Part shown: positions 50,359-58,254 of the stretch, in pieces
Numbering within the stretch: position 1 is the first letter of the stretch
Layout: every line of letters starts with the position of its first letter
Origin: a virus
Virus record (IMG/VR): IMGVR_UViG_3300033273_000282
Coordinates: 1-64,000 of that record
Length of the DNA stretch: 64,000 nt
Direction: 5' to 3' (one strand)
Made by a program: the position numbers and the translations under genes
The notes under the pieces: generated by a model
The model's database searches: none
What the model saw: only the letters and a program-made list of their open reading frames with translations
Told to the model about the DNA's origin: nothing

Positions 50359-51189
50359 ATGGCATCGCCAAGCACTAGGCAGGAACTAATTGATTACTGT
50401 AAACGTCAGTTGGGTGCTCCTGTATTACAAATTAACATTGCTGATGAGCAAACTAGTGACATCATCGATGATGCCATTCAGTTCTATCACGAACATCATT
50501 TTGATGGACTTGAGAAAATGTATCTCAAGCACAATATCACTGATCTAGACATCACTAGATTTACCACACAAAATGAGGTCACTCAGACTGTAGACCCAGA
50601 TGCTACTGGTTGGGAGCACAGAAAGAACTTCCTAGAGATCCCAGAGCATGTGATGGGCATCAGTAAAGTATTTGGTGTATCATCCAATTTCGTTCGTAAT
50701 GAACTGTTTGGTATGACAAACCAGTTCTTCCTGATGGACATGTTCTCCTTCTCGAATGGATTCAAGATGGGGAACTTTGACTTGACCAACTTCTATATGG
50801 TCAAGCAGTATTTTGAAACTCTGGATCAAGTTATCAATACTGGTTCTTTTGTACAGTATAGATTCACCAAAAGGCAGGACAGACTGTACATTGACATTGA
50901 TACCAGCAGACTAGTAGAAGGTAACTGGATTCTAATCGATTGCTGGGGTGCTGTAGATCCAGAAACATACACCCAAGTATATAATGATTCATTTGTAAAG
51001 AGGTATGCTACTGCTCTAATGAAGAGGCAGTGGGGAGCAAACCTCATCAAATTTAATAATGTACAACTTCCTGGTGGCATCACTCTCAATGGTCGTCAGA
51101 TCTGGGAGGATGGAAACAGAGAAGTTCAGCAACTTGAGTCAGAAATGCTGACCAAGTATTCCCTTCCACCTATGGATATGATCGGATAA
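50359..51189 (+). CDS. 13: neck protein gp13
   Basis: 276 residues (T4 gp13: 309). Starts RQELIDYCKRQLGAPVLQIN with DEQTSDIIDDAIQFYHEHHF, the typical gp13 N-terminus, and ends with a conserved QLESEMLTKYSLPPMDMIG tail. gp13 forms part of the neck that closes the filled head and accepts the tail. First gene of the gp13-14-15-16 operon, with one base between it and gp14. Confident. Confidence 0.9.
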   Translation: MASPSTRQELIDYCKRQLGAPVLQINIADEQTSDIIDDAIQFYHEHHFDGLEKMYLKHNITDLDITRFTTQNEVTQTVDPDATGWEHRKNFLEIPEHVMGISKVFGVSSNFVRNELFGMTNQFFLMDMFSFSNGFKMGNFDLTNFYMVKQYFETLDQVINTGSFVQYRFTKRQDRLYIDIDTSRLVEGNWILIDCWGAVDPETYTQVYNDSFVKRYATALMKRQWGANLIKFNNVQLPGGITLNGRQIWEDGNREVQQLESEMLTKYSLPPMDMIG

Positions 51190-51190
51190 G

Positions 51191-52312
51191 ATGCCAACAT
51201 CACCATATTTTCCTACTTACTATAGCGGTTATTCTGGCGAGCAAAATCTCGTACAGGATCTCGTTGACGAACAGATTAAACTGTTTGGATCAGACATCTA
51301 CTACATGCCAAGGACAATCCTAAAGGATAATACTTTGGATGATATCATCTATTCAAAGTATGAGTCTCAGTTTCAAATTGAGATGCTACTAGAGAATGTT
51401 ACTGGATTCGGAGAGACATCTGAGTTCATCAGTAAGTTCGGTCTACGTATTACAGATGAAGTAAAGTTCCGTGTATCTACAAGACGCTGGGACGAAGCTT
51501 CGAATGGATATGATCTGACTGTAGATGGTAGACCCAATGAAGGGGATCTTCTATACTTCCCTCTTACAAAAGACTTATATGAAATCAAATTTGTAGAGCG
51601 AGAGCAACCTTTCTACCAGATGGGTAAACTCCAGTTCTACACAATGACTGCCGAGATCTACGAGGTTGGTAGTGATAGTATTGAAACTGGTGTTGCTGAG
51701 ATCGATGTAATCGAAACAACTCAGTCTAGTTCTATCAAACTCTTCATGGACCCTGGTGGTACAGGAGACTTCATTGTTGGTGAAGAGATTGTGGGAGATG
51801 AGTTCCTTGCTAAGGCAACAGCAAGCATTGATAGTGGTGCCGTAGATAGTGTAATCATGACAGACACTGGTCTGTACTACAATCAGGCACTACCACCAAC
51901 AGTCACATTCACTGGAGGAGGAGCAACTACAAATGCTACGGGTACTGCTACGGTTTCTGCTACTGGTCTTATTACTGGTATCGTTATCACAGATGGCGGC
52001 AGTGGTTATACTTCTGAACCTACTGTCACAATCGACTACTCACCCAAAGACAATAGAGCAGAAGTCAAATCCTGGGATAGTGCTACCAGAGCACTCGAAG
52101 TCATCAACAGAACAGGAACGTTTACTACAGCGGAACTAGTTACTGGTCTAACCTCTGGTGCTAAGTGGAGTCCTGAGTCTTTCAACACTCTAAATAATAC
52201 CAACAGCAACTACGATCAAAATTATGAGATCGAAGAAGAGGCTGATGAATTAATCGATTGGGGAGAAATTAATCCCTTCGGTGAGTATGGTAACTTTATG
52301 GATTCATTCTAA
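51191..52312 (+). CDS. 14: neck protein gp14 with an inserted beta-repeat domain
   Basis: 373 residues (T4 gp14: 256). The N-terminal half (YYSGYSGEQNLVQDLVDEQI, then FGSDIYYMPRTILKDNTLDD) and the C-terminal DELIDWGEINPFGEYGNFMD are typical gp14. Between about residues 195 and 300 an extra segment carries two beta repeats (VIMTDTGLYYNQALPPTVTF and GIVITDGGSGYTSEPTVTID), the same family found in the tail proteins. gp14 seals the neck with gp13. The stop overlaps the gp15 start. Confidence 0.9.
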   Translation: MPTSPYFPTYYSGYSGEQNLVQDLVDEQIKLFGSDIYYMPRTILKDNTLDDIIYSKYESQFQIEMLLENVTGFGETSEFISKFGLRITDEVKFRVSTRRWDEASNGYDLTVDGRPNEGDLLYFPLTKDLYEIKFVEREQPFYQMGKLQFYTMTAEIYEVGSDSIETGVAEIDVIETTQSSSIKLFMDPGGTGDFIVGEEIVGDEFLAKATASIDSGAVDSVIMTDTGLYYNQALPPTVTFTGGGATTNATGTATVSATGLITGIVITDGGSGYTSEPTVTIDYSPKDNRAEVKSWDSATRALEVINRTGTFTTAELVTGLTSGAKWSPESFNTLNNTNSNYDQNYEIEEEADELIDWGEINPFGEYGNFMDSF

Positions 52313-53115
52313 TGCTTGGGGCACATTTTTATAACGAAGCTACCCGTAAGACCGTTATCGGTTTTGGTACGCTATTCAATAACATTGAACTTAAAAAAGT
52401 AGATCCCAACACAGGTGATGTGTTGGAGGTTGAAAAGGTTCCTCTTGCTTATGGACCTAAGCAAAAGTTCTTGGCACGTCTGGAGCAGAATCCAGATGTA
52501 GCAAACAAAGTTGCTATTACACTACCACGTCTTTATTTTGAGATGACTGGTATCACGTATGATGCTGCTCGTAAGACAAGTCCTGTACAAAAATACAGGA
52601 CTACTATTGCTGATGACGGCACAGAAGTTAAGACACAGTATGTTCCAGTTCCATACGATATGTCATTTGAACTAGGAATTATTGCCAAGTCTCAAGATGA
52701 TGGTCTACAGATTCTGGAACAAATTCTACCTTTCTTCCAACCAAACTTTAACATCACTCTCAACATGATTAGTGATATGGAGGAAAAGAGAGACATTGCT
52801 ATCGTTCTAAACAACATCAATTATGAAGATGATTGGGATGATAATTTCCTTGATCGTAGAAGTATTGTTTGGACTCTAAACTTTACTGCTAAGTCTTACA
52901 TCTACGGTCCTTACACCAACACAGGTATCATTCGTAAGGCAACTATTTACGAATCCGCTGGTGACCTTGCTCAAAGCAGAAGAACTGCTGCCTACAGTTA
53001 CTCACCTAAGGCACTAGAAGATAAGAACAATGATGGTGTTATCAATGCTGCTGATGATGAATTAATCATCTCTACCGACGACTTTGGATTTAATGAAGGG
53101 ATTGAAATCTTATGA
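52312..53115 (+). CDS. 15: tail terminator/sheath stabiliser gp15
   Basis: 267 residues (T4 gp15: 272). Begins MLGAHFYNEATRKTVIGFGT and contains LPRLYFEMTGITYDAARKTS and the YGPYT strand, the usual gp15 markers. gp15 caps the finished tail and joins it to the neck. Ends with a four-base ATGA overlap onto gp16. Confidence 0.92.
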   Translation: MLGAHFYNEATRKTVIGFGTLFNNIELKKVDPNTGDVLEVEKVPLAYGPKQKFLARLEQNPDVANKVAITLPRLYFEMTGITYDAARKTSPVQKYRTTIADDGTEVKTQYVPVPYDMSFELGIIAKSQDDGLQILEQILPFFQPNFNITLNMISDMEEKRDIAIVLNNINYEDDWDDNFLDRRSIVWTLNFTAKSYIYGPYTNTGIIRKATIYESAGDLAQSRRTAAYSYSPKALEDKNNDGVINAADDELIISTDDFGFNEGIEIL

Positions 53116-53531
53116 GCAAATTTGAAGAGAACATGGAAAATATCTTTGATATCGAAGTTGAGTCTACAGATATTGAACCGTCCAAACCAGCGCCACCAAA
53201 GGCAGATAAAGACGATCAAACTAAAGACTATGAGTATACCCGTGGGTCTTTGTACTCACTCATAGACAAGGGCAGAGAGGCGCTAGACGGCGCTCTAGAG
53301 GTTGCTCAGGAGTCAGGGCACCCTAGGGCATACGAAGTCGCTGTGAACGCCATGAAGCAGGTAGCAGACGCCACTGACAAACTTATTGATCTTCAGCAGA
53401 AGATGAAAAACCTTGAGGCACCTACCAAGAGGGAGACCAACAACACTACAAACAATCTATTTGTTGGCAGCACAGCAGACCTCCAGAAAATGCTCAAACA
53501 AATAAATAAGAATGAAGAGAAAGGAGAGTAA
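53112..53531 (+). CDS. 16: small terminase subunit gp16
   Basis: 139 residues (T4 gp16: 164). Acidic N-terminus, then two long helices: LYSLIDKGREALDGALEVAQ with SGHPRAYEVAVNAMKQVADA, the conserved gp16 HPRA(Y/F)EV block, followed by TDKLIDLQQKMKNLE. The gp16 ring stimulates the gp17 packaging motor and marks DNA. Unusually, gp17 does not follow; it is not in the window. Confidence 0.9.
   Translation: MSKFEENMENIFDIEVESTDIEPSKPAPPKADKDDQTKDYEYTRGSLYSLIDKGREALDGALEVAQESGHPRAYEVAVNAMKQVADATDKLIDLQQKMKNLEAPTKRETNNTTNNLFVGSTADLQKMLKQINKNEEKGE
53502..53508 (+). promoter_or_regulatory. late promoter motif ATAAATA
   Basis: CAAATAAATAAG within the end of gp16, 22 bases before the ATG at 53531, which also has GGAGAG as ribosome site. 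Confidence 0.45.
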
Positions 53532-53977
53532 TGTTAGTCACACCAATTGGTAAAATTACATCATTGGATTCTGCTTCCGATATTGACGCTGGGTATCCTT
53601 CTGGTAATGGAGGTGGCGTGTTGAATGGAAAAGAAATTCTACGAGCAAGCATTGTTAAAATTAACAATGCTTCAGACAAACCTGTTTGTGCCAGAGTAGT
53701 TAGAGTTACTGGTCTCAATACAACGACTGGAGAACCATATAGTATTTTCCAGCAAAATAATATTGAGACTTTCAACTATCACGATATGATTATTGCTGCT
53801 GGTGAGACTGCCTACATCAGAAAAGAACCTACTCAAACTACTTTCGACGATCCTGACATTCCAACTTACAAGGATCAACCAGCATCTGGTGGAGAAACTA
53901 TTCAGATAAGATTGGCACCAAACCAAACTGCTGGCACTGGTTATGTCTATGCTTCCCCTGTAACAATCGTTGGGTAA
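53531..53977 (+). CDS. probable small virion protein, unknown
   Basis: 148 residues, nearly all beta-strand and turns (LRASIVKINNASDKPVCARV, later ETAYIRKEPTQTTF and TGYVYASPVTIVG). Late promoter motif and good ribosome site; it directly follows gp16. The composition is like phage decoration or tail proteins, but no family is recognised. Confidence 0.6.
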   Translation: MLVTPIGKITSLDSASDIDAGYPSGNGGGVLNGKEILRASIVKINNASDKPVCARVVRVTGLNTTTGEPYSIFQQNNIETFNYHDMIIAAGETAYIRKEPTQTTFDDPDIPTYKDQPASGGETIQIRLAPNQTAGTGYVYASPVTIVG

Positions 53978-53982
53978 TAAAT

Positions 53983-54264
53983 ATGAAGTCGTTTAAAGAC
54001 CTCAGGGATGACATTCAAGAAGCAGCCTGGACTAGAAAAGAAGGTAAGAAACAGTCTGGTGGTCTTAACGAGAAAGGACGAAAGTCTTACGAAAGAGAAA
54101 ATCCAGGATCTGACCTTAAAGCACCAAGCAAGAAAGTTGGAAATCCCCGTAGGAAATCATTCTGTGCTCGAATGAAAGGAATGAAAGCAAAACTAACTTC
54201 CAAGAAAACAGCACGTGATCCAGACTCCCGTATTAACAAATCATTACGAGCCTGGAATTGTTGA
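53983..54264 (+). CDS. basic DUF6321-like phage protein
   Basis: 93 residues, very basic (KKQSGGLNEKGRKSYERENP, later RRKSFCARMKGMKAKLTSKK) and ending DSRINKSLRAWNC. This Lys/Arg-rich pattern is a widely conserved phage family that I recall as DUF6321; its role is unknown, possibly nucleic-acid binding or packaged. An ATAAATA motif overlaps its ATG and is therefore unlikely to be its promoter. Confidence 0.65.
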   Translation: MKSFKDLRDDIQEAAWTRKEGKKQSGGLNEKGRKSYERENPGSDLKAPSKKVGNPRRKSFCARMKGMKAKLTSKKTARDPDSRINKSLRAWNC

Positions 54265-54274
54265 CCTGAATAGA

Positions 54275-54280
54275 TATAAT
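54275..54280 (+). promoter_or_regulatory. -10-like TATAAT
   Basis: AGATATAATTACAT, 19 bases before the ATG at 54300. TTGACC lies only eight bases upstream, too close for a standard -35. Confidence 0.4.
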
Positions 54281-54299
54281 TACATTATTAGAATGGCAT

Positions 54300-54455
54300 A
54301 TGGAAATGAGACTAAACTCAGATGACATTGCACGTTTGATTCGTGCTTGTGAAATGTACAAGGACTACACAGGATCTGAATACATGTGGGACGAGTATGA
54401 TCGTCTCGAAAAGAAACTGATGTATTACGAAGAAGAGAATTGCCCTGAGGAATAG
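54300..54455 (+). CDS. small acidic helical protein, unknown
   Basis: 51 residues (MEMRLNSDDIARLIRACEMY...DEYDRLEKKLMYYEEENCPEE); one or two amphipathic helices and an acidic end. A TATAAT-type promoter stands before it. Not in a longer open frame, so easily missed; gap size and promoter support it. No family recognised. Confidence 0.5.
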   Translation: MEMRLNSDDIARLIRACEMYKDYTGSEYMWDEYDRLEKKLMYYEEENCPEE

Positions 54456-54480
54456 TCAGGAAGTCAAGACAAAACCACGC

Positions 54481-54539
54481 TACAATAAGCTACAGATAGG
54501 TAGCAGAAGGCGGGATCCTCCTAGATAAAGTAGCTGCTA
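54481..54539 (+). promoter_or_regulatory. petE leader with -10 element and two exclusive hairpins
   Basis: TACAAT (54481-54486) is a likely -10. GCTAC (54489-54493) can pair with GTAGC (54500-54504), or TAGCAG (54501-54506) can pair with CTGCTA (54534-54539). The two pairings share bases and exclude each other. CCTCCT at 54517-54522 is an anti-Shine-Dalgarno-like run. No ordinary ribosome site precedes petE. Confidence 0.4.
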
Positions 54540-54548
54540 TAAAGTTAT

Positions 54549-54872
54549 ATGAAGTTTATTCTAGGACTTCTAGCTACAATGTTTCTCGCATTCCCAGCAT
54601 GGGCAGTCGATGTCCAAATGGGATACGACGGAAACCTCGTCTTCGAACCAGCAGAAGTCACTATTTCCGCTGGTGAGTCAGTTCATTTTGTTAATAATAT
54701 GCTTCCTCCTCATAATGTAGTGGTGGAAGATCATCCAGAAATTTCACACGAAGGTCTCGCTATGATGCCTGGCGAAGAGTTCGATGTTGTATTTGCTGAA
54801 GCAGGTGACTATACTTACTGGTGTGGTCCTCATAAGGGGGCTGGCATGATCGGTACAGTACATGTTGAATGA
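54549..54872 (+). CDS. petE: plastocyanin
   Basis: 107 residues. Signal peptide MKFILGLLATMFLAFPAWA with cleavage expected after A19, so exported to the thylakoid lumen. Copper ligands H55 (PPHNVVV), C92, H95 and M100 (YWCGPHKGAGM). Carries electrons from cytochrome b6f to photosystem I. Slightly shorter than host plastocyanin, as usual in phage copies. Overlaps PTOX by four bases. Likely host-derived; it would keep lumenal electron transfer going during infection. Confidence 0.97.
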   Translation: MKFILGLLATMFLAFPAWAVDVQMGYDGNLVFEPAEVTISAGESVHFVNNMLPPHNVVVEDHPEISHEGLAMMPGEEFDVVFAEAGDYTYWCGPHKGAGMIGTVHVE

Positions 54873-55375
54873 TGAAAAAACTAAACACTGTTGTTTTAGA
54901 CATCACTGTTGCAATACTAGACTTCCTTTATCAAGGAAGAGACTATCCCCGCTTTTGGGTGCTTGAGGAAATTGCTCGGGCACCCTATTTTGCGTTCTTA
55001 AGTGTCTTACATTTTAGAGAAAGCATGGGACTTCGTGGTCCTGAGCACATAGATCTAATGATAGAACACTTCGAGCAATCAATCAATGAAACAGAACATC
55101 TGGAATACATGGAAAGCAGGGGCGGTAATTCTTATTGGATTGATCGCTTTGTTGCCAAACACCTCGTCCTTATCTATTATTGGGTCAATGTGGTTTATTA
55201 CTGGGTGGCTCCTAAGTCTGCATACCATTTGTCGTATGAAGTAGAGATTCATGCTGCTACAACATATGCCAAATACTTGGCACTCAATGGTCACGATGAA
55301 AAGATCCTTGAGATCTTAAATGATGAACTACAGCACTCTCGTGAATTAGAAAAAGCGATGGAGAATGTCAAATGA
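54869..55375 (+). CDS. plastoquinol terminal oxidase (PTOX)
   Basis: 168 residues. Di-iron alternative-oxidase family: LEEIARAPYFAFLSVLHF (E33), E74-x-x-H77 (NETEH), YEVEIHA (E124/E126) and E153-x-x-H156 (DELQH). Oxidises plastoquinol and reduces O2 to water, relieving over-reduction of the plastoquinone pool. Compact compared with plant PTOX. Starts on the petE stop (ATGATG) and ends on the start of a membrane microprotein gene. Confidence 0.93.
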   Translation: MMKKLNTVVLDITVAILDFLYQGRDYPRFWVLEEIARAPYFAFLSVLHFRESMGLRGPEHIDLMIEHFEQSINETEHLEYMESRGGNSYWIDRFVAKHLVLIYYWVNVVYYWVAPKSAYHLSYEVEIHAATTYAKYLALNGHDEKILEILNDELQHSRELEKAMENVK

Positions 55376-55590
55376 AATGGAAATGGGGTAAGGATATAGA
55401 TCCACCAGATCACGTAACCAAAGCAGAAGTGCAGGAGATGATCGACGATGCCATACGAAAACATAATCGTAATGCTGGAATTATCAGCATGTGTGTTGGT
55501 TGGGTTGTTCTTGCACTTTTTGCTGAAGGTCTGCTTCGACTTATTGGAGTAATCGATCCCGTATTACCATGGCTCAACATACACTTATAA
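55372..55590 (+). CDS. single-pass membrane protein, unknown
   Basis: 72 residues. A charged N-terminal helix (HVTKAEVQEMIDDAIRKHNR) is followed by a hydrophobic span at about 36-61 (GIISMCVGWVVLALFAEGLL). Overlaps PTOX by four bases and the next gene by 22. Location inside the electron-transport island suggests the thylakoid or inner membrane, but no family is recognised. Confidence 0.65.
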   Translation: MKWKWGKDIDPPDHVTKAEVQEMIDDAIRKHNRNAGIISMCVGWVVLALFAEGLLRLIGVIDPVLPWLNIHL

Positions 55591-55751
55591 TTGAATGGAT
55601 AGGCATTATCTTTGCCCTGGTATTTGGTGTGACCATGTTCTGTCAAGGTCATGCTATATTTCATGGTAAATATGGATATAGACATTATGAGCGTGATAAG
55701 CAAAAGATGTCTGATGCCCGTAAACAAGTAGAGGATTTATTTAAAAAATGA
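55569..55751 (+). CDS. single-pass membrane protein, unknown
   Basis: 60 residues. N-terminal membrane span at about 5-27 (TLIIEWIGIIFALVFGVTMF), then a His/Tyr-rich and charged cytoplasmic-type tail (GKYGYRHYERDKQKMSDARK) ending in a helix. Overlaps both neighbours, ending ATGA onto gnd. Function unknown. Confidence 0.65.
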   Translation: MAQHTLIIEWIGIIFALVFGVTMFCQGHAIFHGKYGYRHYERDKQKMSDARKQVEDLFKK

Positions 55752-56767
55752 AAGTAGGAATAATTGGACTAGGTAGGATGGGCGAGGGCATGTCCCGTCG
55801 TCTCATTGCTGCTGGTCACGAAGTACACGGATTTAGAAACAATGTTCAAAAAGCTGAGGCACAATATGAGGCGGGTTATATCAGTGGATATACCACTTCT
55901 ATACAAAGCCTTGTTCAAGTAGTTGGTGACAAAGGTCCTGGCGTCTATATGATGGTAGTACCAGCAGAAACTGTGGAGGACACACTTAATGAGTTACTAC
56001 AATTTTGTGTGGAGGGTGATATTATTATTGATCATGGCAATTCCAATTTTAAGGACTCTAGACGGAGGGCAGAAAGGTTGTCTAAACTGGGCATCCAATA
56101 TCTTGACTGTGGTACTAGTGGTGGTGTTTACGGTTTGGAGCGTGGATACTGTCTTATGGTTGGTGGTTCAGATACTGCAGTATCCGTCTGCCGTCCTATC
56201 TTTGACGCACTCGCCCCAGGCATCGATGCTGCCCCTAGAACCGATGACAGAAGCTACGTTACACCTGCTGAATCAGGTTGGTTACGTTGTGGCGGTCCTG
56301 GAGCAGGTCACTTTGTGAAGATGGTTCACAACGGGATTGAATATGGTATAATGCAATCCTATGCCGAAGGTTTCAACATTCTCCATGAAGCAAACGCAGG
56401 TGCTAAGTATGTCAAAGCAGGAGACGCAGAGGTCGCCCCAATGGACAACCCTGCCGATTATCAGTATGATATCAACGTTGCTGAGGTGGCTGAGTTATGG
56501 CGTCGTGGTAGCGTGGTTGGTAGTTGGTTACTCGATCTTACCGCTGATGTTCTACGGCACGATAGAGAGCTTAGCAAATTCGATGGGGGAGTTAGCGACA
56601 GTGGTGAGGGTCGTTGGACGGTTCACGCTGCTGTGGATCTTGGCGTACCCGCTCCTGTCATCAGCAGTGCGTTGTGGGCACGCTTTGAGTCGCGCCGTCT
56701 TGGTGCTTTCACAGCCAAGGTTTTGAATGGAATGAGAGCTATGTTTGGTGGTCATGACGTTCGCTGA
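55748..56767 (+). CDS. gnd: 6-phosphogluconate dehydrogenase, decarboxylating
   Basis: 339 residues, the shorter bacterial type. NAD(P)-binding MKVGIIGLGRMGEGM (GLGRMG at 7-12), then DIIIDHGNSNFKDSRRR, the substrate site GGPGAGHFVKMVHNGIEYG with the catalytic Lys, and SDSGEGRWT near the end. Converts 6-phosphogluconate to ribulose 5-phosphate with NAD(P)H and CO2. Next to zwf, so phage supplies the two oxidative pentose-phosphate dehydrogenases. A 43-residue ORF overlaps its last 14 bases. Confidence 0.95.
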   Translation: MKVGIIGLGRMGEGMSRRLIAAGHEVHGFRNNVQKAEAQYEAGYISGYTTSIQSLVQVVGDKGPGVYMMVVPAETVEDTLNELLQFCVEGDIIIDHGNSNFKDSRRRAERLSKLGIQYLDCGTSGGVYGLERGYCLMVGGSDTAVSVCRPIFDALAPGIDAAPRTDDRSYVTPAESGWLRCGGPGAGHFVKMVHNGIEYGIMQSYAEGFNILHEANAGAKYVKAGDAEVAPMDNPADYQYDINVAEVAELWRRGSVVGSWLLDLTADVLRHDRELSKFDGGVSDSGEGRWTVHAAVDLGVPAPVISSALWARFESRRLGAFTAKVLNGMRAMFGGHDVR

Positions 56768-56885
56768 TGTCTTACTTTGGGGAGCAATACCCTTTTTATG
56801 TGCCACCCTGTTCTTTGGAGCCTATAAGGGTGAAACTCAATACTACGATTCGGACGACTATGATGGAAACGGCACCGCTCACTAA
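56754..56885 (+). CDS. membrane microprotein overlapping gnd and zwf
   Basis: 43 residues, below usual length cut-offs. The start lies in the gnd 3' end and the stop beyond the probable zwf start. MTFADVLLWGAIPFLCATLF is a membrane span, followed by GAYKGETQYYDSDDYDGNGT, an acidic tyrosine-rich tail of the kind seen in other small phage membrane proteins here (compare 61188). Accepting it explains why the zwf N-terminus looks over-long. Inference from composition and layout. Confidence 0.55.
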   Translation: MTFADVLLWGAIPFLCATLFFGAYKGETQYYDSDDYDGNGTAH

Positions 56886-58200
56886 GGGAATTGTTATCTT
56901 TGGAGCAACGGGAGACCTTTGTAAAAAGAAACTAATTCCAGCACTCTACAAACTATGGCAGAAAGATCTTCTACCAGACAACTTTTTAATTACTGGTTGT
57001 GCCAGAAGATCACCATCTGCTAAAGAGTGGAAAGAATCTCTGGGAAATTATCCAGAAGAGTTCTTCTACCATTTAGATTATGTTTCTGCTGATTTAGATA
57101 ATCCAAATTCTCTCAGGGCACTTCCACATTATCTAGATGATATGACTTACTTTCTTTCTGTTCCACCAGAAAGATATGCTTCAGCAATAGAATCACTCAA
57201 ATCTATAGGTAGGTTAGATGATCCAGAAAAAACTAGGGTGGTTATCGAGAAACCCTTTGGGCACGATTATAAATCTGCTGATCATTTATCATCTGTGGTG
57301 GCTCGACATCTACGCGAGAAACAAGTATATCGCATTGACCATTATCTCGGCAAAGATACTGTTAATAATATCCTTGCCACTCGCTTTAGTAATATACTTC
57401 TGGAGCCACTTTGGAACAGGCAGTACATAGATGAGGTACAGATCTTTGCTTCTGAAACTATCGGTTGCGAAGGTCGTTCTCAATACTATGAGACTGCTGG
57501 TGCTGTGCGTGACATGCTACAGAACCATATTCTACAGGTGTTTTCACTGGTTGCTATGGAACCTCCCTGTCGTATGGACGCTAGGGAAGTCAGACGTGAG
57601 AAGACAAAAGTTCTTGCTGCTACTCGCTTAGGGGAGGATACAACCTTTGGACAATATGCTGGCTACAAATCTGAAGAGGGCGTTGATCCTAACAGTGGCA
57701 CTCCTACCTTCGTTGCTGGTACTTTATACTGTGATAACTGGCGTTGGGAGGGAGTTCCTTTTCGCTTCATGACTGGTAAGAAACTTCCCTACCAATGTGT
57801 AGAGGTAGTTATTAAACTCAAGGTACCACCACTCAAACTATACGAGGGCGAAGTAAATGATCGTATCGTTATGCGTTTACAGCCTAATCCTCATCTGGAT
57901 ATCCGTATGGATATCAAAGCACCTGGACTGAACGATAGTCTAGAACTTGCTACACTTACTCATGCCTATCCTCAGGACAGAGCGGTTGATGGCTACGAAA
58001 AACTTTTATATGATGCTATCAATGGTGATCAATCACACTTCGTCCATGTTGATGAAGTCATGGAGTCTTGGAGGATTGTAGATGACCTTCTTTGTACTGG
58101 TGATAGTTGTCCAATTCGCACTGTCCCTTACATCTACACTGGTGGGTGGGGTCCGACGTACAAGACCGAACGCATCACGAAATGGGATTACCCTTCTTGA
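56860..58200 (+). CDS. zwf: glucose-6-phosphate dehydrogenase
   Basis: 446 residues from the ATG at 56860 (a second ATG follows at 56863). KGIVIFGATGDLCKKKLIPA is the coenzyme site and RIDHYLGKD the substrate/active site. An upstream ATG at 56767 would add 31 unusual residues that coincide with the 43-residue membrane ORF in another frame; homologues normally begin about ten residues before the IVIFGATGDL block. Oxidises glucose 6-phosphate and makes NADPH. It lies between gnd and psbD, and a promoter for psbD overlaps its stop. Confidence 0.93.
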   Translation: MMETAPLTKGIVIFGATGDLCKKKLIPALYKLWQKDLLPDNFLITGCARRSPSAKEWKESLGNYPEEFFYHLDYVSADLDNPNSLRALPHYLDDMTYFLSVPPERYASAIESLKSIGRLDDPEKTRVVIEKPFGHDYKSADHLSSVVARHLREKQVYRIDHYLGKDTVNNILATRFSNILLEPLWNRQYIDEVQIFASETIGCEGRSQYYETAGAVRDMLQNHILQVFSLVAMEPPCRMDAREVRREKTKVLAATRLGEDTTFGQYAGYKSEEGVDPNSGTPTFVAGTLYCDNWRWEGVPFRFMTGKKLPYQCVEVVIKLKVPPLKLYEGEVNDRIVMRLQPNPHLDIRMDIKAPGLNDSLELATLTHAYPQDRAVDGYEKLLYDAINGDQSHFVHVDEVMESWRIVDDLLCTGDSCPIRTVPYIYTGGWGPTYKTERITKWDYPS

Positions 58201-58225
58201 CAAAGAGTATGAAGAAGTGTAAACT
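58197..58225 (+). promoter_or_regulatory. sigma-70-like promoter for psbD
   Basis: A perfect TTGACA at 58197-58202, overlapping the zwf stop, then 17 bases and TAAACT (4 of 6 to TATAAT) at 58220-58225. Could give expression before late genes start. Confidence 0.5.
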
Positions 58226-58242
58226 AAATATCATAATAAATA
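58224..58242 (+). promoter_or_regulatory. late promoter motifs for psbD
   Basis: CTAAATA at 58224-58230 and ATAAATA at 58236-58242, the second 12 bases before the psbD ATG. Combined with the sigma-70-like site this suggests two phases of transcription. Confidence 0.5.
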
Positions 58243-58254
58243 CGATTGGAGGTT

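Noticed and set aside
53977-53983. ATAAATA as promoter of the gene at 53983
   Set aside because: It overlaps the ATG, so transcription from it would start inside the gene.
56767-56859. Extended zwf N-terminus from the upstream ATG
   Set aside because: The 31 residues are atypical for the family and coincide with a better membrane ORF in another frame, though the longer start cannot be excluded.
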